Shown one piece after another: positions 22,100-30,734 of a stretch of 31,848 bases of DNA. The translations under genes and the position numbers were made by a program. Each line of letters begins with the position of its first letter. The stretch's first letter is position 1. The stretch is from positions 1 through 31,848 of the forward strand of contig JAAMPI010000571.1 of the NCBI GenBank assembly GCA_013054445.1, given 5' to 3'. The stretch comes from Cudoniella acicularis. Taxonomy: Eukaryota > Ascomycota > Leotiomycetes > Helotiales > Helotiaceae. The notes beneath the pieces were generated by a model. The model was given only the letters and a program-made list of their open reading frames with translations, had not been told where the DNA came from and did no database searches.

Positions 22100-25000
22100 A
22101 TGAGTCGGCCGTCCAGTGCGCATTCGCCGTATCCGCAACCGCGTCCCAATCGCCAATTTCTTTCACCACTTGACGCTCTGGAGATGCGGTCCAGTGCCCG
22201 CGTCGGCGTTAAAAGGAGCAATAGGGAGTCGCCCTCGCCCGACACAGCGTCTGCAGGCATATTTGCCGGGTCATCATCTAGGTACGCGCCGTGTCTTCTT
22301 CGTATTATTACTGCCCTGCGCTGCGATGCGTTGTGTTATTATTTGTTGTTCCGTTGAAGTCGTGCCTTGCGTTCTTTATTTGTATAAGTTTCCAGGCCAG
22401 GTTGTGTGCAGAGGGGACAGTCTCGGCTTAAAATAGCGGGATGGAGGGATTCTAGCTGTTGCAGCAGCCTCGTGACAAGGCACCGGTTTGTCTTAGAGGG
22501 TGCTTGGAGCACTCCTCGGCCCCCTCTTAGGAGCCTTAGCTGCAAATAGGCTTAGATGTTTAATTTCTACGTTTCTAATGGGGAAACATTGGGCGCAACA
22601 CCAACTTCCTTTCATCAGCCAGCCCGCTCGAGGCGACGGCGTTATGTCCCCACGCTGCGCGGGAAGGGGGCGTATCCTAAATTGGAATCCAGAGCCCAGC
22701 GGCCTCCTCAAAGGCGTCTAGAAAGAACGAAATGAAAGATTATCATTATTGTTCACGGCGCTACTCGTACTTGGTTATCAACGCGACCATGGACTGTCCT
22801 AATTACTGACGCAGCATGACCCAGCCTCCATAGTCAAATCCTTCTTCCTCTCGTCAGCGCGACAAAAGCTCCAGCTCCCTCAACTCATCACTCTTCGTCA
22901 AAGGATTTTTGGTCCGTCGACAGTTTGGGGGAGCAGTTTGGCGCTGGGACCCCGCAACAGAAGCAAGTGAAGGCAGCGGCAACAACGAGGAGGTTCAGTG
23001 ATCAGGACATCAAAACTCGATCCGCACGCGCCTCTCTCCCGCTCGCGCACAAACACAAGAAATCAGCAGCCTCATATCCCATTTATTCTCCCAATTCCCA
23101 GACGGTCCTGTCTGGCTTTTCTCCCACTCCACCTTTTCTGCCCTTTGGATTGCAAGATATGGATCCCCGACTCAATTCGCGACCCGGCTCCTCGAGCAGT
23201 ATCAGCACAAAATCGAGTTTTGGATCCCGACACAAGAGTCCTTTGAGCATTAGCTCATCAGTCGATTACGATTCGAGGGCGACCAGTCAGGAATCTCTTC
23301 TGTCAAGCAACACTTCCATTGATGACTTGCGTGTACATGACCAGGCTGGAGGAATATGGAGTCTTAAGGAGCCAATTATACCTGCATTTGCGAGGTATGG
23401 AGAGGGAGGACCCCAGGCTCTCCTAACCCCGCAACGACTCAGTAGAGGCCCTCCAAGTCTGACAAGTCAAACATTCGGGAAGACATATCAGCCACGAGTT
23501 CTTGGGGAGGGTTTCAAGAAATTGCCAGAAGAAATATTATTGGGCGTTTTGGCTGAATTAAAAAAATCACACCTGGATGCGATCAGTCTCAGTTGTCAGA
23601 CGTGCTGGATGCGAGATGTCACGTCCCTTGGGATGAGTTGCAAGAAGTGGTGGGGTGCTGCTAGGAGCGCGCTTTATGAGGACATCCAACTGATCGGGAG
23701 TGATTCTGTGTTACATACGAAAAAAAAAGATGAAGATGAAGCATGGAACTAGGCTCACTCTTCTCCGGAGGACGCTCCGGTCTCGACCAGATCTCGCCGA
23801 ATACGTCAAATCACTCAAAGTTCCAGCAATGCCTGACACCGCCAAAACCCAGAAAGAGCAGGATGGCTACATGGATCTTGTTGCGTCGGTTATAATGGCT
23901 TGTCCGAATTTGGAGAGGCTTCCTGGATTCTACCCATCTTACAATCACGAATATTCTCGTTTCGTACATGCTCTGTCTTCGAGGAAAAAGTTACAGGAAC
24001 GGGTATGGATGATTTCGAGAAGTCCACTTCAAAGGACATATCGTTATAACGTTACGGAGAACTCCGATTTCCTCGCGCCTGTTCTGGTTCCAAACTTTCT
24101 CCTCCCAGAACAGTGCGTCGAATTTTTGTCGTTCCACACCAATTGGACTCACTTGCAGACGCTGGTCATGCATTGCAATCCGGACGGGACAATGAATTCT
24201 TCATTGTTCACTGACATTTTTAAATATCTACCTTCGTTGGAAAATTTACACCTCTCTTCATTCCCTGCAACGGATTTTAATGATACTACCTTGCTGTCGC
24301 TTCCGTCTCTCAAATCCCTTCGGCTTGAGAATCTCGCGGGCTTAACTGATCACGGACTATCAAATTTTGCTTCTCCTGCGAGAACGGATAGATTAAAGTC
24401 ATTGACCTTGATCTCGTTGTCCATGCTATCACTGCCGGTATTAGCACGTCTTTTCTCGCATCTCAAGTCCTTAACCCACTTCAAAATATCACAAGGACCA
24501 TCACCATCTTTACCGATCGGAACCGAGATATTCTTGCATCCATATCTGGCGTCCTCTACACTGGAGAACATTCACTGGGAGTTCACGAATGCGAATGACG
24601 AAAAAGCGACTGACATTTTGTCGAAGTCTATTGCGTTCAGTGGATTTCCAGCTCTCAAAACCATTCGCGCACCGACTGACTTCCAAGGCGCACTACAGAA
24701 GCTATGCAAGCCAAGAGATCGTATCGAGTTACCGGGCGATAAATATCGGAATATTGGACTCCAGCCTCATAATGGAATTCCATCATCACAAAGCATGCCC
24801 TCGTTACCGTCACCGACTCGCTCAACCTTCTCTCTGGGGCATGGTCGTGCAGGTTCTGTCAATTCAAATATCGGCAAGTCACCAACTCGATCAGCTTTCT
24901 CTCTGAACATAGAATCTACGAGCACTAAAAACAACGAGCCTGCCTCGCACGAAAAAGGTATGGGCCTCTCCATGGCTCGCCGATTGGCCCAACAGCGCAT

Positions 25001-25340
25001 TGACGCCGCAACACAAAAGCCACAATTCCATATCATAATTTGGGACGAAGATGGGCAATTTCTTGAACGCCATGCAGTTGGTGGCTTCATCGGCCAGGTT
25101 CAAAGTAAAATTTCTTACGTCCTGAAACCGGATCTAGATGGTTCTGATGAATCATTCATGGGCGTGGAAGCGCTGCTCGATGGCACTGAGGAGACAAATG
25201 TAAGAGATGGGTGTACAGGGAGCTGGAACCTTGACATAATCTTCAAGAGTGGGAGCGGAAGCGGAAAGAAAGGAAAAGAGAAATGGTGGCATGGAGAAAG
25301 GGGACGATGGAGGGATGTAGAACTTGGGGGGTTATTTTAA
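22100..25340 (+). CDS. Long F-box protein, frame broken at an A9 tract
   Basis: Fungal F-box protein of about 865 residues, probably a substrate adaptor of an SCF ubiquitin ligase; the target is unknown. Model: join(22100..22281, 22924..25340), the start ATG in CACCATG context and the first intron 642 nt, long for this genome but in phase. Residues 1-250 are Ser/Pro-rich. The F-box lies near residues 259-310 (FKKLPEEILLGVLAELKK, then a Cys-rich stretch and MSCKKWWGAARSALYEDIQL). The C-terminal part has leucine-rich repeat-like segments (FKYLPSLENLHLSSFPATDF, LLSLPSLKSLRLENLAGL) and ends with a conserved-looking domain (FHIIIWDEDGQFLERHAVGG ... WNLDIIFKSG). At 23720-23728 nine A put the frame into a stop at about 23750; with eight A it continues as HTKKKMKMKHGTRLTLLRRT and stays open to 25340. 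Functional gene with a consensus error is most likely; a real frameshift cannot be excluded. Confidence 0.82.
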
Positions 25341-25718
25341 AATTTGATACGATTTAATGATTGGGAGGTTAGCACTACTATTATTCCTTTTAATATCTAA
25401 GATACCAGGTTATGGAGGAGTCTTATGGCGTAATTTAGGTTTCCAGATAGGGGCGGAATTTAAGAAGTGCATATTTGTGTGTAACAATATTCCCAAAGAA
25501 TTGTTCAAACTCTTTTGAAGCGTTTTTGTCCGCGCAAGGTTCGGCTTGTTTATTTTCATCTCATCCCATCCCTAGGAAGAGCAGCAAGTTACTGGGAGTC
25601 ATCGCTTCCTATTCACTCTACCTAGCAAAGCACACCTTTCTACCCAACTGCCTACTTGCTGCCTGCTCGCTACAACCCACAACCCAACCTCCTCTTCACC
25701 TTCAAATTCACCAACCCA

Positions 25719-25933
25719 TGGTCCTCCCTCCGACGCGCGCGCTCTTGCACTTGCTCGTCATAATATTTTTTGTTCCTCTCGTAACCTCAATCTTTTCCAC
25801 AACAACAATCTCAACAGGAAGAACCGCGACAATAGCAAAATCGACCTCGGCCTCAATTCTGGAGCTGACAATCTCTTTCGAGGGCGCTGTAACGAACAAG
25901 ACACAGCGAGGGGACCAAGAGACGCGGATTTGA
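25719..25933 (+). CDS. Candidate 71-residue signal-peptide protein
   Basis: Short open frame starting at an ATG in ACCCATGG context. The N-terminus is a typical secretory signal or anchor (MVLPPTRALLHLLVIIFFVP followed by LVTSIFSTT). The rest is Ser/Thr-rich (TTTISTGRTATIAKSTSAS) and ends NKTQRGDQETRI. Only one NxT sequon is visible and no cysteine pairs, so it does not look like a classical effector. It could also be a first exon of a gene whose later exons I cannot place. Open frames also run on the opposite strand here, so support is weak. Confidence 0.3.
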
Positions 25934-26090
25934 CAACTGGTGAGGGAATCTGGTTTTGTAGTGCGCGGGACAGATTGATTCTAGGGAGATTGGCGTCGCT
26001 ATACTTTTGCTTCAGCCTCGACAAGGAGTGAAGAGCAGAGAGGAGGAACAACACCGATCTATCAACCAGTCTGCCGGTACTTCTCTTCTC

Positions 26091-26112
26091 CTTGTCAAAG
26101 TCTTTTGACAAG
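26091..26112. repeat. Perfect 9-bp inverted repeat with 4-bp spacer
   Basis: CTTGTCAAA and TTTGACAAG are separated by gtct about 195 bases upstream of the preferred start of the secreted-protein gene. It could be a dyad protein-binding site or a small hairpin; the TGTCAA core also recurs in the 18.5-19.2 kb region. Confidence 0.55.
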
Positions 26113-26305
26113 TTTTGACTCGCCTGACCCGCTCAAGGCCACTCGCGCTAGCTCACTCTATCTATCTACTGTCAATAGCATAGGGTACGGAAAACAGATC
26201 GCCATCTGTCTCAACCACAATCTACTTCCAATTCAACCCATACTCGCCGTCGCCCTCCTTCAACACATAGTTCCACCCAATCGAGGCCAACCCTCTAGCA
26301 ACAAG

Positions 26306-26971
26306 ATGTTCCCACCAACCCTTTCCAAAATGCTCTTCGCAATGCTCCTCTGCATGAGTGTGCTCCTAGCCTTCCCACAAACAGCATCATGCACCCAACC
26401 AGGACCCGAGCCAAACTCACAAACCCAACGACCGCTCCACCAAGACTCATCCACCAGGCAACCCACACAAGCAATCTTCAACCTCCTCACCCTCGAACGC
26501 GAACTCACCACCCAAATGTCCACCCATAACAACATCATGACAGCGCACCTCGCCTGTCTCACCACCCTCCTAACCTCCATCTCCTCCAACCTCTCCAACG
26601 ACATCACCTCCCTTTCCAACCTGGAAAACCTCCTCGCAACAACCAGCAACCCAAACCTGTACACGGTATTCATCGCCCAACTGCAGGTCGCTAAGGGGAG
26701 AGAGGTGCAGTCTTCGATTAAGGAGGCGCTGAGAATCCTAGAGATGATGAGGAAGGAGAATGAGGCTTTTGAAGCTTGGATGAGGGAGTTTAGAGAGAGG
26801 GTTAGGGAGTGGAAGTTTGATGTTCGTGGTATGGCTGGGGGGAAGAAGGAATATTTCTCTTACTCACCGGCTGAGGGCGAGAAGGAGGAGAGTGCTTCGA
26901 AGACGCAGAAGCTGAGAGGTGGTCTCACGACTGTTCGACCGACAAACCAGTACAGGAGCAAGAAGATGTAG
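26306..26971 (+). CDS. Predicted secreted coiled-coil protein, function unknown
   Basis: Single-exon open frame of 221 residues from the ATG at 26306 (ACAAGATGTT); a second ATG eight codons later is possible. The N-terminus is a clear signal peptide (MLFAMLLCMSVLLAFPQTAS, cleavage likely around residue 28-30). A Pro/Gln-rich linker (TQPGPEPNSQTQRPLHQDSS) follows, then a mostly helical part: IFNLLTLERELTTQMSTHNN, a Ser/Thr/Leu-rich segment, and a strongly amphipathic charged stretch (IKEALRILEMMRKENEAFEA then WMREFRERVREWKFDV) that suggests a coiled coil. The tail is basic and ends QYRSKKM. Only two cysteines are visible after the signal peptide region, so disulfide stability is not suggested. 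Base composition flips near 26690 from C-rich, G-poor to G/A-rich on the coding strand. The open frame starts upstream at 26105, but 26306 places the signal peptide at the N-terminus. I recognise no family. Confidence 0.6.
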   Translation: MFPPTLSKMLFAMLLCMSVLLAFPQTASCTQPGPEPNSQTQRPLHQDSSTRQPTQAIFNLLTLERELTTQMSTHNNIMTAHLACLTTLLTSISSNLSNDITSLSNLENLLATTSNPNLYTVFIAQLQVAKGREVQSSIKEALRILEMMRKENEAFEAWMREFRERVREWKFDVRGMAGGKKEYFSYSPAEGEKEESASKTQKLRGGLTTVRPTNQYRSKKM

Positions 26972-27600
26972 GATTCGATCTTTGCAACTACACCTACTCA
27001 AATCCTCACGATTACAACAAACAACTCCTCATCACACACACACACACACCAAAGAGTCAGTACACTACATTACACAACGTACTGAGACTGTCAGATTTCA
27101 CCAACCCCTCATTTCAATTTTCTTTTCAATTTCCACGGATCTTTCTGTATCCAAAAGTGTCGAGCTGTTAGGTTCTATTTACTCCTACCAAAAAGTACTT
27201 CCCGATTACAACGACTCTTGTTGCTTCTTACAACCACGATTACCAATCATAATCTCCTTTCACATGGTGCAAATACATCACTTCACTCCACTCTTTTCCC
27301 AGGAATACGTACTCAACACAGCGAGGGAGGATGTGAAGATATGAAATGGGGTGAGATGGGAGATTCGTGTGCCATAAACACAAACATATGGCGTAGGGCG
27401 GAAGCGGAGAAGATTTGTAAAGAAGGGGCGTGCGATGATTCGATGATTCGATGATAATGAAGACGATGAGTTAAGATTGTACATACACACATACAAACAA
27501 ACAAAAGGCAAGACAAGGAAGGACGTAGGATAAGATAACATAACCACATAAGGATATGAGAAATGAATGAATGATGAATTTCACTTTACTTTCCTTTTAC
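26972..27600. other. 3' flank of the secreted-protein gene with a CA microsatellite
   Basis: No supported gene. A (CA)n run of about 17 bases lies at 27033-27049. A triple gatgattc-like repeat is at about 27434-27454, and an acaaacaaac run is at about 27494-27504. Short overlapping open frames on both strands are ascribed to low-complexity sequence. Confidence 0.5.
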
Positions 27601-28090
27601 AGAGCTTAATCTTTGAACATGCTTGAAATTGTTTAATATGTTTTAAATTGCGCAAGACGGAATGGAAGGACACGGCTGGGAGAATATCCAAGTGGTCGAT
27701 GTCGCTGTAGCATCTGTAGTACTGTGATGCATTAAAAGTTAAGCAATTTGTTTATGGAATCGCAACAGGTAGAAAGAACTAAAAGGATCCGCTAAAAGAG
27801 TCCGTGGTACTGTGACGAATTATTGGCAAGTCATGCCTAAATCGTGTAAGACGGAATGTTCCGAATGGGAAGCATTCCCTGAAGTTATAATATCTATAGT
27901 ACTATGACGAGTTATAAGCAAGCTGTGCCCCGAATCTTTACGGAAATACTTGAGATGCCTCAAGTAGTTTAGATGTTTGAAATGTATGAATCGTTTCAAT
28001 CGTGCAATACTAACCGGCTAGAGAGGAAAATATTTATCTAAGCACTCGCTGAAGCTATGATATAAGCAATCTGGGGCCCGGATCTCCTCG
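27600..28090. repeat. Degenerate tandem repeats, spacing about 90 and 190 bp
   Basis: The word gtagtactgtgatg (27716) recurs as gtggtactgtgacg (27804) and atagtactatgacg (27896), spacings 88 and 92. The word gcaagacggaatg (about 27652) recurs as gtaagacggaatg (about 27845), about 193 bases later. A further diverged unit lies near 28040-28078 (ctgaagctatgatataagca). This looks like an old tandem array or two to three copies of a decayed element. No coding potential. Confidence 0.45.
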
Positions 28091-28543
28091 AGAAAGCCAC
28101 AGTTCCAGGTAAATAGAAGAGAGTTAGTTAGGCCTCAATTTTTCCCTGATAAATTTCATTGATCACCTTCACTACCCCAAATTGAGGAAGAAAGCACTTT
28201 GAAAACGACAGAGCATAAAGCTTGAATATTTTGCATTTCAATGCAACCATAGATGTTCAAATCTAGCTGTCTCACCCCCATACCATATGCCTCTTATCAT
28301 CTATCCATCCAGAAAAGGCAAACACAGTAGCAGAGAGTTAGCTCCCCTGAGCAAAACCCCCTTGCCCTCGGAATGCGAACTCACTAATCAACCTCCATAT
28401 TTTTTTCACGTCTTGATCTCAAGAAGATCAATACACACAAAATTACACTGAATATCCGAACGCCATCCCCAATGCCCTTTCCTTCGCATTGATTGAGTTC
28501 TTGGGATTTGCCGGAACGCCTCGCTGAAAATCACGATTTGAAA
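28091..28543. other. Intergenic segment at the 3' end of the cyclin gene
   Basis: About 450 bases of AT-rich sequence with no open frame of note. It should contain the 3' UTR of the minus-strand cyclin gene ending at 28544. Confidence 0.4.
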
Positions 28544-30386
28544 TCATTCCTCCAATTCCCCCTCCTCACTCTCCTCGTCGCCTTCTCTTGCGGTTGGTTC
28601 TTTCGCCCCCAATTGATCTCCATTAGCTGAGTCTTTCCCTACTGACTCTGGAACGGGCTTTTGAATATTTTTGTTTGGCTCGTCGGAATTTGGCGAACTG
28701 CTATTCTTCCCCTCGCCTTCAATAGTTGAAGTCGAGGTATCAACTTCACCTGCGAGTGGCTCTGTAGGACTCGTCTTTGACTTTTTAGTGGGTGATGTCT
28801 CTGCGTCCTCATCACTCTTTCGCTTCTGAGTGGATCTCGAAAGGTCTAAAATTATGACGTTAGCATTGTGAATGGTAAGTATCAATTAGATACGACTTAC
28901 CATCATGAATATGAGTAGATGGATCATTAGCGACTTCTTTCAGGACAGTATCCCTAGCACCTGTCCCATTTTCAATCGATTTAAGAGTCAGGTCGTCTTT
29001 TTGCTCCCCATTTTGTTTAGGCGAAGATGGTTTCTCTTTTGGTTCTGATCCACTTCCATTTGTTGATTTCCGCTCACTTCCGTTGACTTTGGCTTGAGAA
29101 TCTTCGCTGCCATTGATGGCACGTGTGCTTTCGGCATGGCTTTGCTGGCTATGTCCGTTCTGCATTGGCTGAGACCGCTGTCCTGGGCTTGGCGTATCCT
29201 CGCTACTTCCAATGTCGCCTCTTCGCCGGCTTCGATGCACATCTTCTTCGTTGCTGAAGGACATTGGGGATTGCTCGTATGGATTTTCGCTTCTCCTGAG
29301 TGGGTTCTCCGTCCAGAATTCAGTTAATATCCCAACTGCTTTGATGATTTTATCTGGTCTCCCACCCAATTGCTCCCACCAAGGGTTCTCATTCGCATCG
29401 TCAGATATTAGATCCCCAACAAATTGTGCGGCAAAGTAGATAGCAGCAACCGCGATATCCTTCGCTGGCATTGCTAAGCAAATTGTTGTGTGGCAGCCAT
29501 CGTTCAGGAAAGCCCATGCTACATTTCGCAACCTCTTATTCTCCTCAATGTTCAGCTTTCTTAGAAATGTATAGAGGATGTTGTAGGGCGAATCAAGAAC
29601 AAGGTCGAATGTGAGATATTCTAACATCATCTCCTCATAAAGAAGAATGTTGTCTCTCCATCGCCAGTATTCTTTCGATTGTTCGTCGATCACAAGATTC
29701 GAGTTCTTTTGTGCAACTTTCGCGCATGCGATGACAATTTCCTTGGTCTTTCTGCAAGTCTCTTCTGTTTTGGATGCCAGGAAGAGAGCCGTTCCAGCAA
29801 TGGTCTGCAAGGAAGATTCTGATGTTAGCTGTGTCTGGGGAACCTTGGCTACAAAAGACCTGGAACGGGGAAGTTTCCATGGGGTTGGTGGGAGAGCTAA
29901 GGATCCAGGTGCGGGGGAATCGTGAGGGGAACCTACATAGTGGTGGTAGCCGCCTTTCGATTGATCCATACTGGCGCGCATATAGAACCTCTGAAAGAAG
30001 ACACTGGCCGTCGCAATCGTCAACTGGGGAAGCTTGAGCAAAATGGCAGCCTGAAGGATAAAATTTGACCCCTTTGCTCTCAAGCAACGTTCTTGCTCTG
30101 GTGGGAAGCCGTGAAGTATAGAAGGTGTGCTGAGGATCTCGGCATCGGTAAAGAGCCACTGACTCGAGTCATCATGAGCCATGTTGAATTTGGGCGAGAG
30201 ATTCGGTTGGATGAGCGGTTTTCGTGGAGGAGAATTTCTTGATAGTCGCGGTGGTGAAGGTACTGCGGGTGGAATGTTGGTGTTGGCTATGGTTGTGGAG
30301 GAGGGATGGGAACGTCGAGCATTTGAGGTTGAGGGCGCATCTGAAGAGAAGAGATGCGGAGGCCGATAACGCTCGACAGTGGTCAT
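28544..30386 (-). CDS. pch1: Cyclin T/K-type cyclin (Pch1-like), partner of Cdk9
   Basis: Nuclear cyclin of the P-TEFb group, which activates Cdk9 for RNA polymerase II elongation. Model: complement(join(28544..28845, 28901..29804, 29937..30386)), 551 residues. The cyclin box is clear: GSNFILQAAILLKLPQLTIA, ASVFFQRFYMRASM, GTALFLASKTEETCRKTKEI, then CAKVAQKNSNLVIDEQSKEY and WRWRDNILLYEEMMLEYLTF. The last part closely resembles fission-yeast Pch1 as I remember it. The N-terminal ~68 residues and the C-terminal ~200 (Ser/Asn/Lys/Glu-rich, ending EESEEGELEE) look disordered. Intron 29805..29936 is 132 nt with a textbook GCTAACA branch; intron 28846..28900 is 55 nt. The start at 30386 gives MTTVERYRPPHLF; an in-frame Met (FNMAHDDSSQW) nearer the cyclin box is an alternative. 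The cyclin call is firm, the Cdk9 partnership is by family. Confidence 0.92.
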
Positions 30387-30518
30387 CGATGAAGCGGTGG
30401 ATTAAGAATGGGCGATTGTTGGAAGCTGCTGAATAGGGACGCTTGCTATTGTTGCACACTCAAATGGAAGTCGCGATTGTCGTCACGGGAGCGAGATGGA
30501 TGACTAATCACGGAAAAG

Positions 30519-30734
30519 CTATTCTCCGACGTCATGTCCCATGTTNTTGCGGCNCAGCCGCATCAGGGCAAACGTCAACTCAGAGGCGGAGGAAGAGGCA
30601 TTCAACCCCGCATCGGCCCTTGCCTTCCGGTCTTTCTTCCATGGAAATAGACGAGTCTTGGTGTTTTGTCCTGTCGACACCGAGGCAGAGTTGTTAACGT
30701 CATTAACTTGTTTCTTACGCTTGAACAAGTCCAT
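30519..30734 (-). CDS. Candidate small basic protein, sequence contains two N bases
   Basis: Open frame of 71 codons with a strong start context (GAACCATGG). Product begins MDLFKRKKQVNDVNNSASVS, then a basic stretch TRLFPWKKDRKARADAG, then LNASSSASELTFALMRL, two unknown residues at the N positions (30546 and 30554), and NMGHDVGE. It lies on the same strand as the cyclin gene and ends 133 bases upstream of its start, so it may be a separate small gene, a truncated one, or a long upstream ORF in the cyclin leader. No domain is recognised. The opposite strand is also open here. Confidence 0.35.
   Translation of the reverse strand: MDLFKRKKQVNDVNNSASVSTGQNTKTRLFPWKKDRKARADAGLNASSSASELTFALMRLXRXNMGHDVGE

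Larger units (their letters stand above)
25341..26305 (+). promoter_or_regulatory. Intergenic region upstream of the secreted-protein gene
   Basis: About 965 bases between the F-box stop and the next confident start. It holds the F-box 3' flank, a C-rich plus strand (25620-25730), the small ORF at 25719-25933, and a perfect 9-bp inverted repeat at 26091-26112. The open frame of the downstream gene extends upstream to 26105, but that extension puts the signal peptide in the interior, so 26306 is preferred as start. Confidence 0.4.

Noticed and set aside
21386..22169. Short ORFs on both strands upstream of the F-box gene
   Set aside because: Overlapping frames on both strands without domains; better explained as promoter and leader sequence.
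26105..26305. N-terminal extension of the secreted-protein ORF
   Set aside because: It would bury a textbook signal peptide inside the protein and contains no convincing start context.
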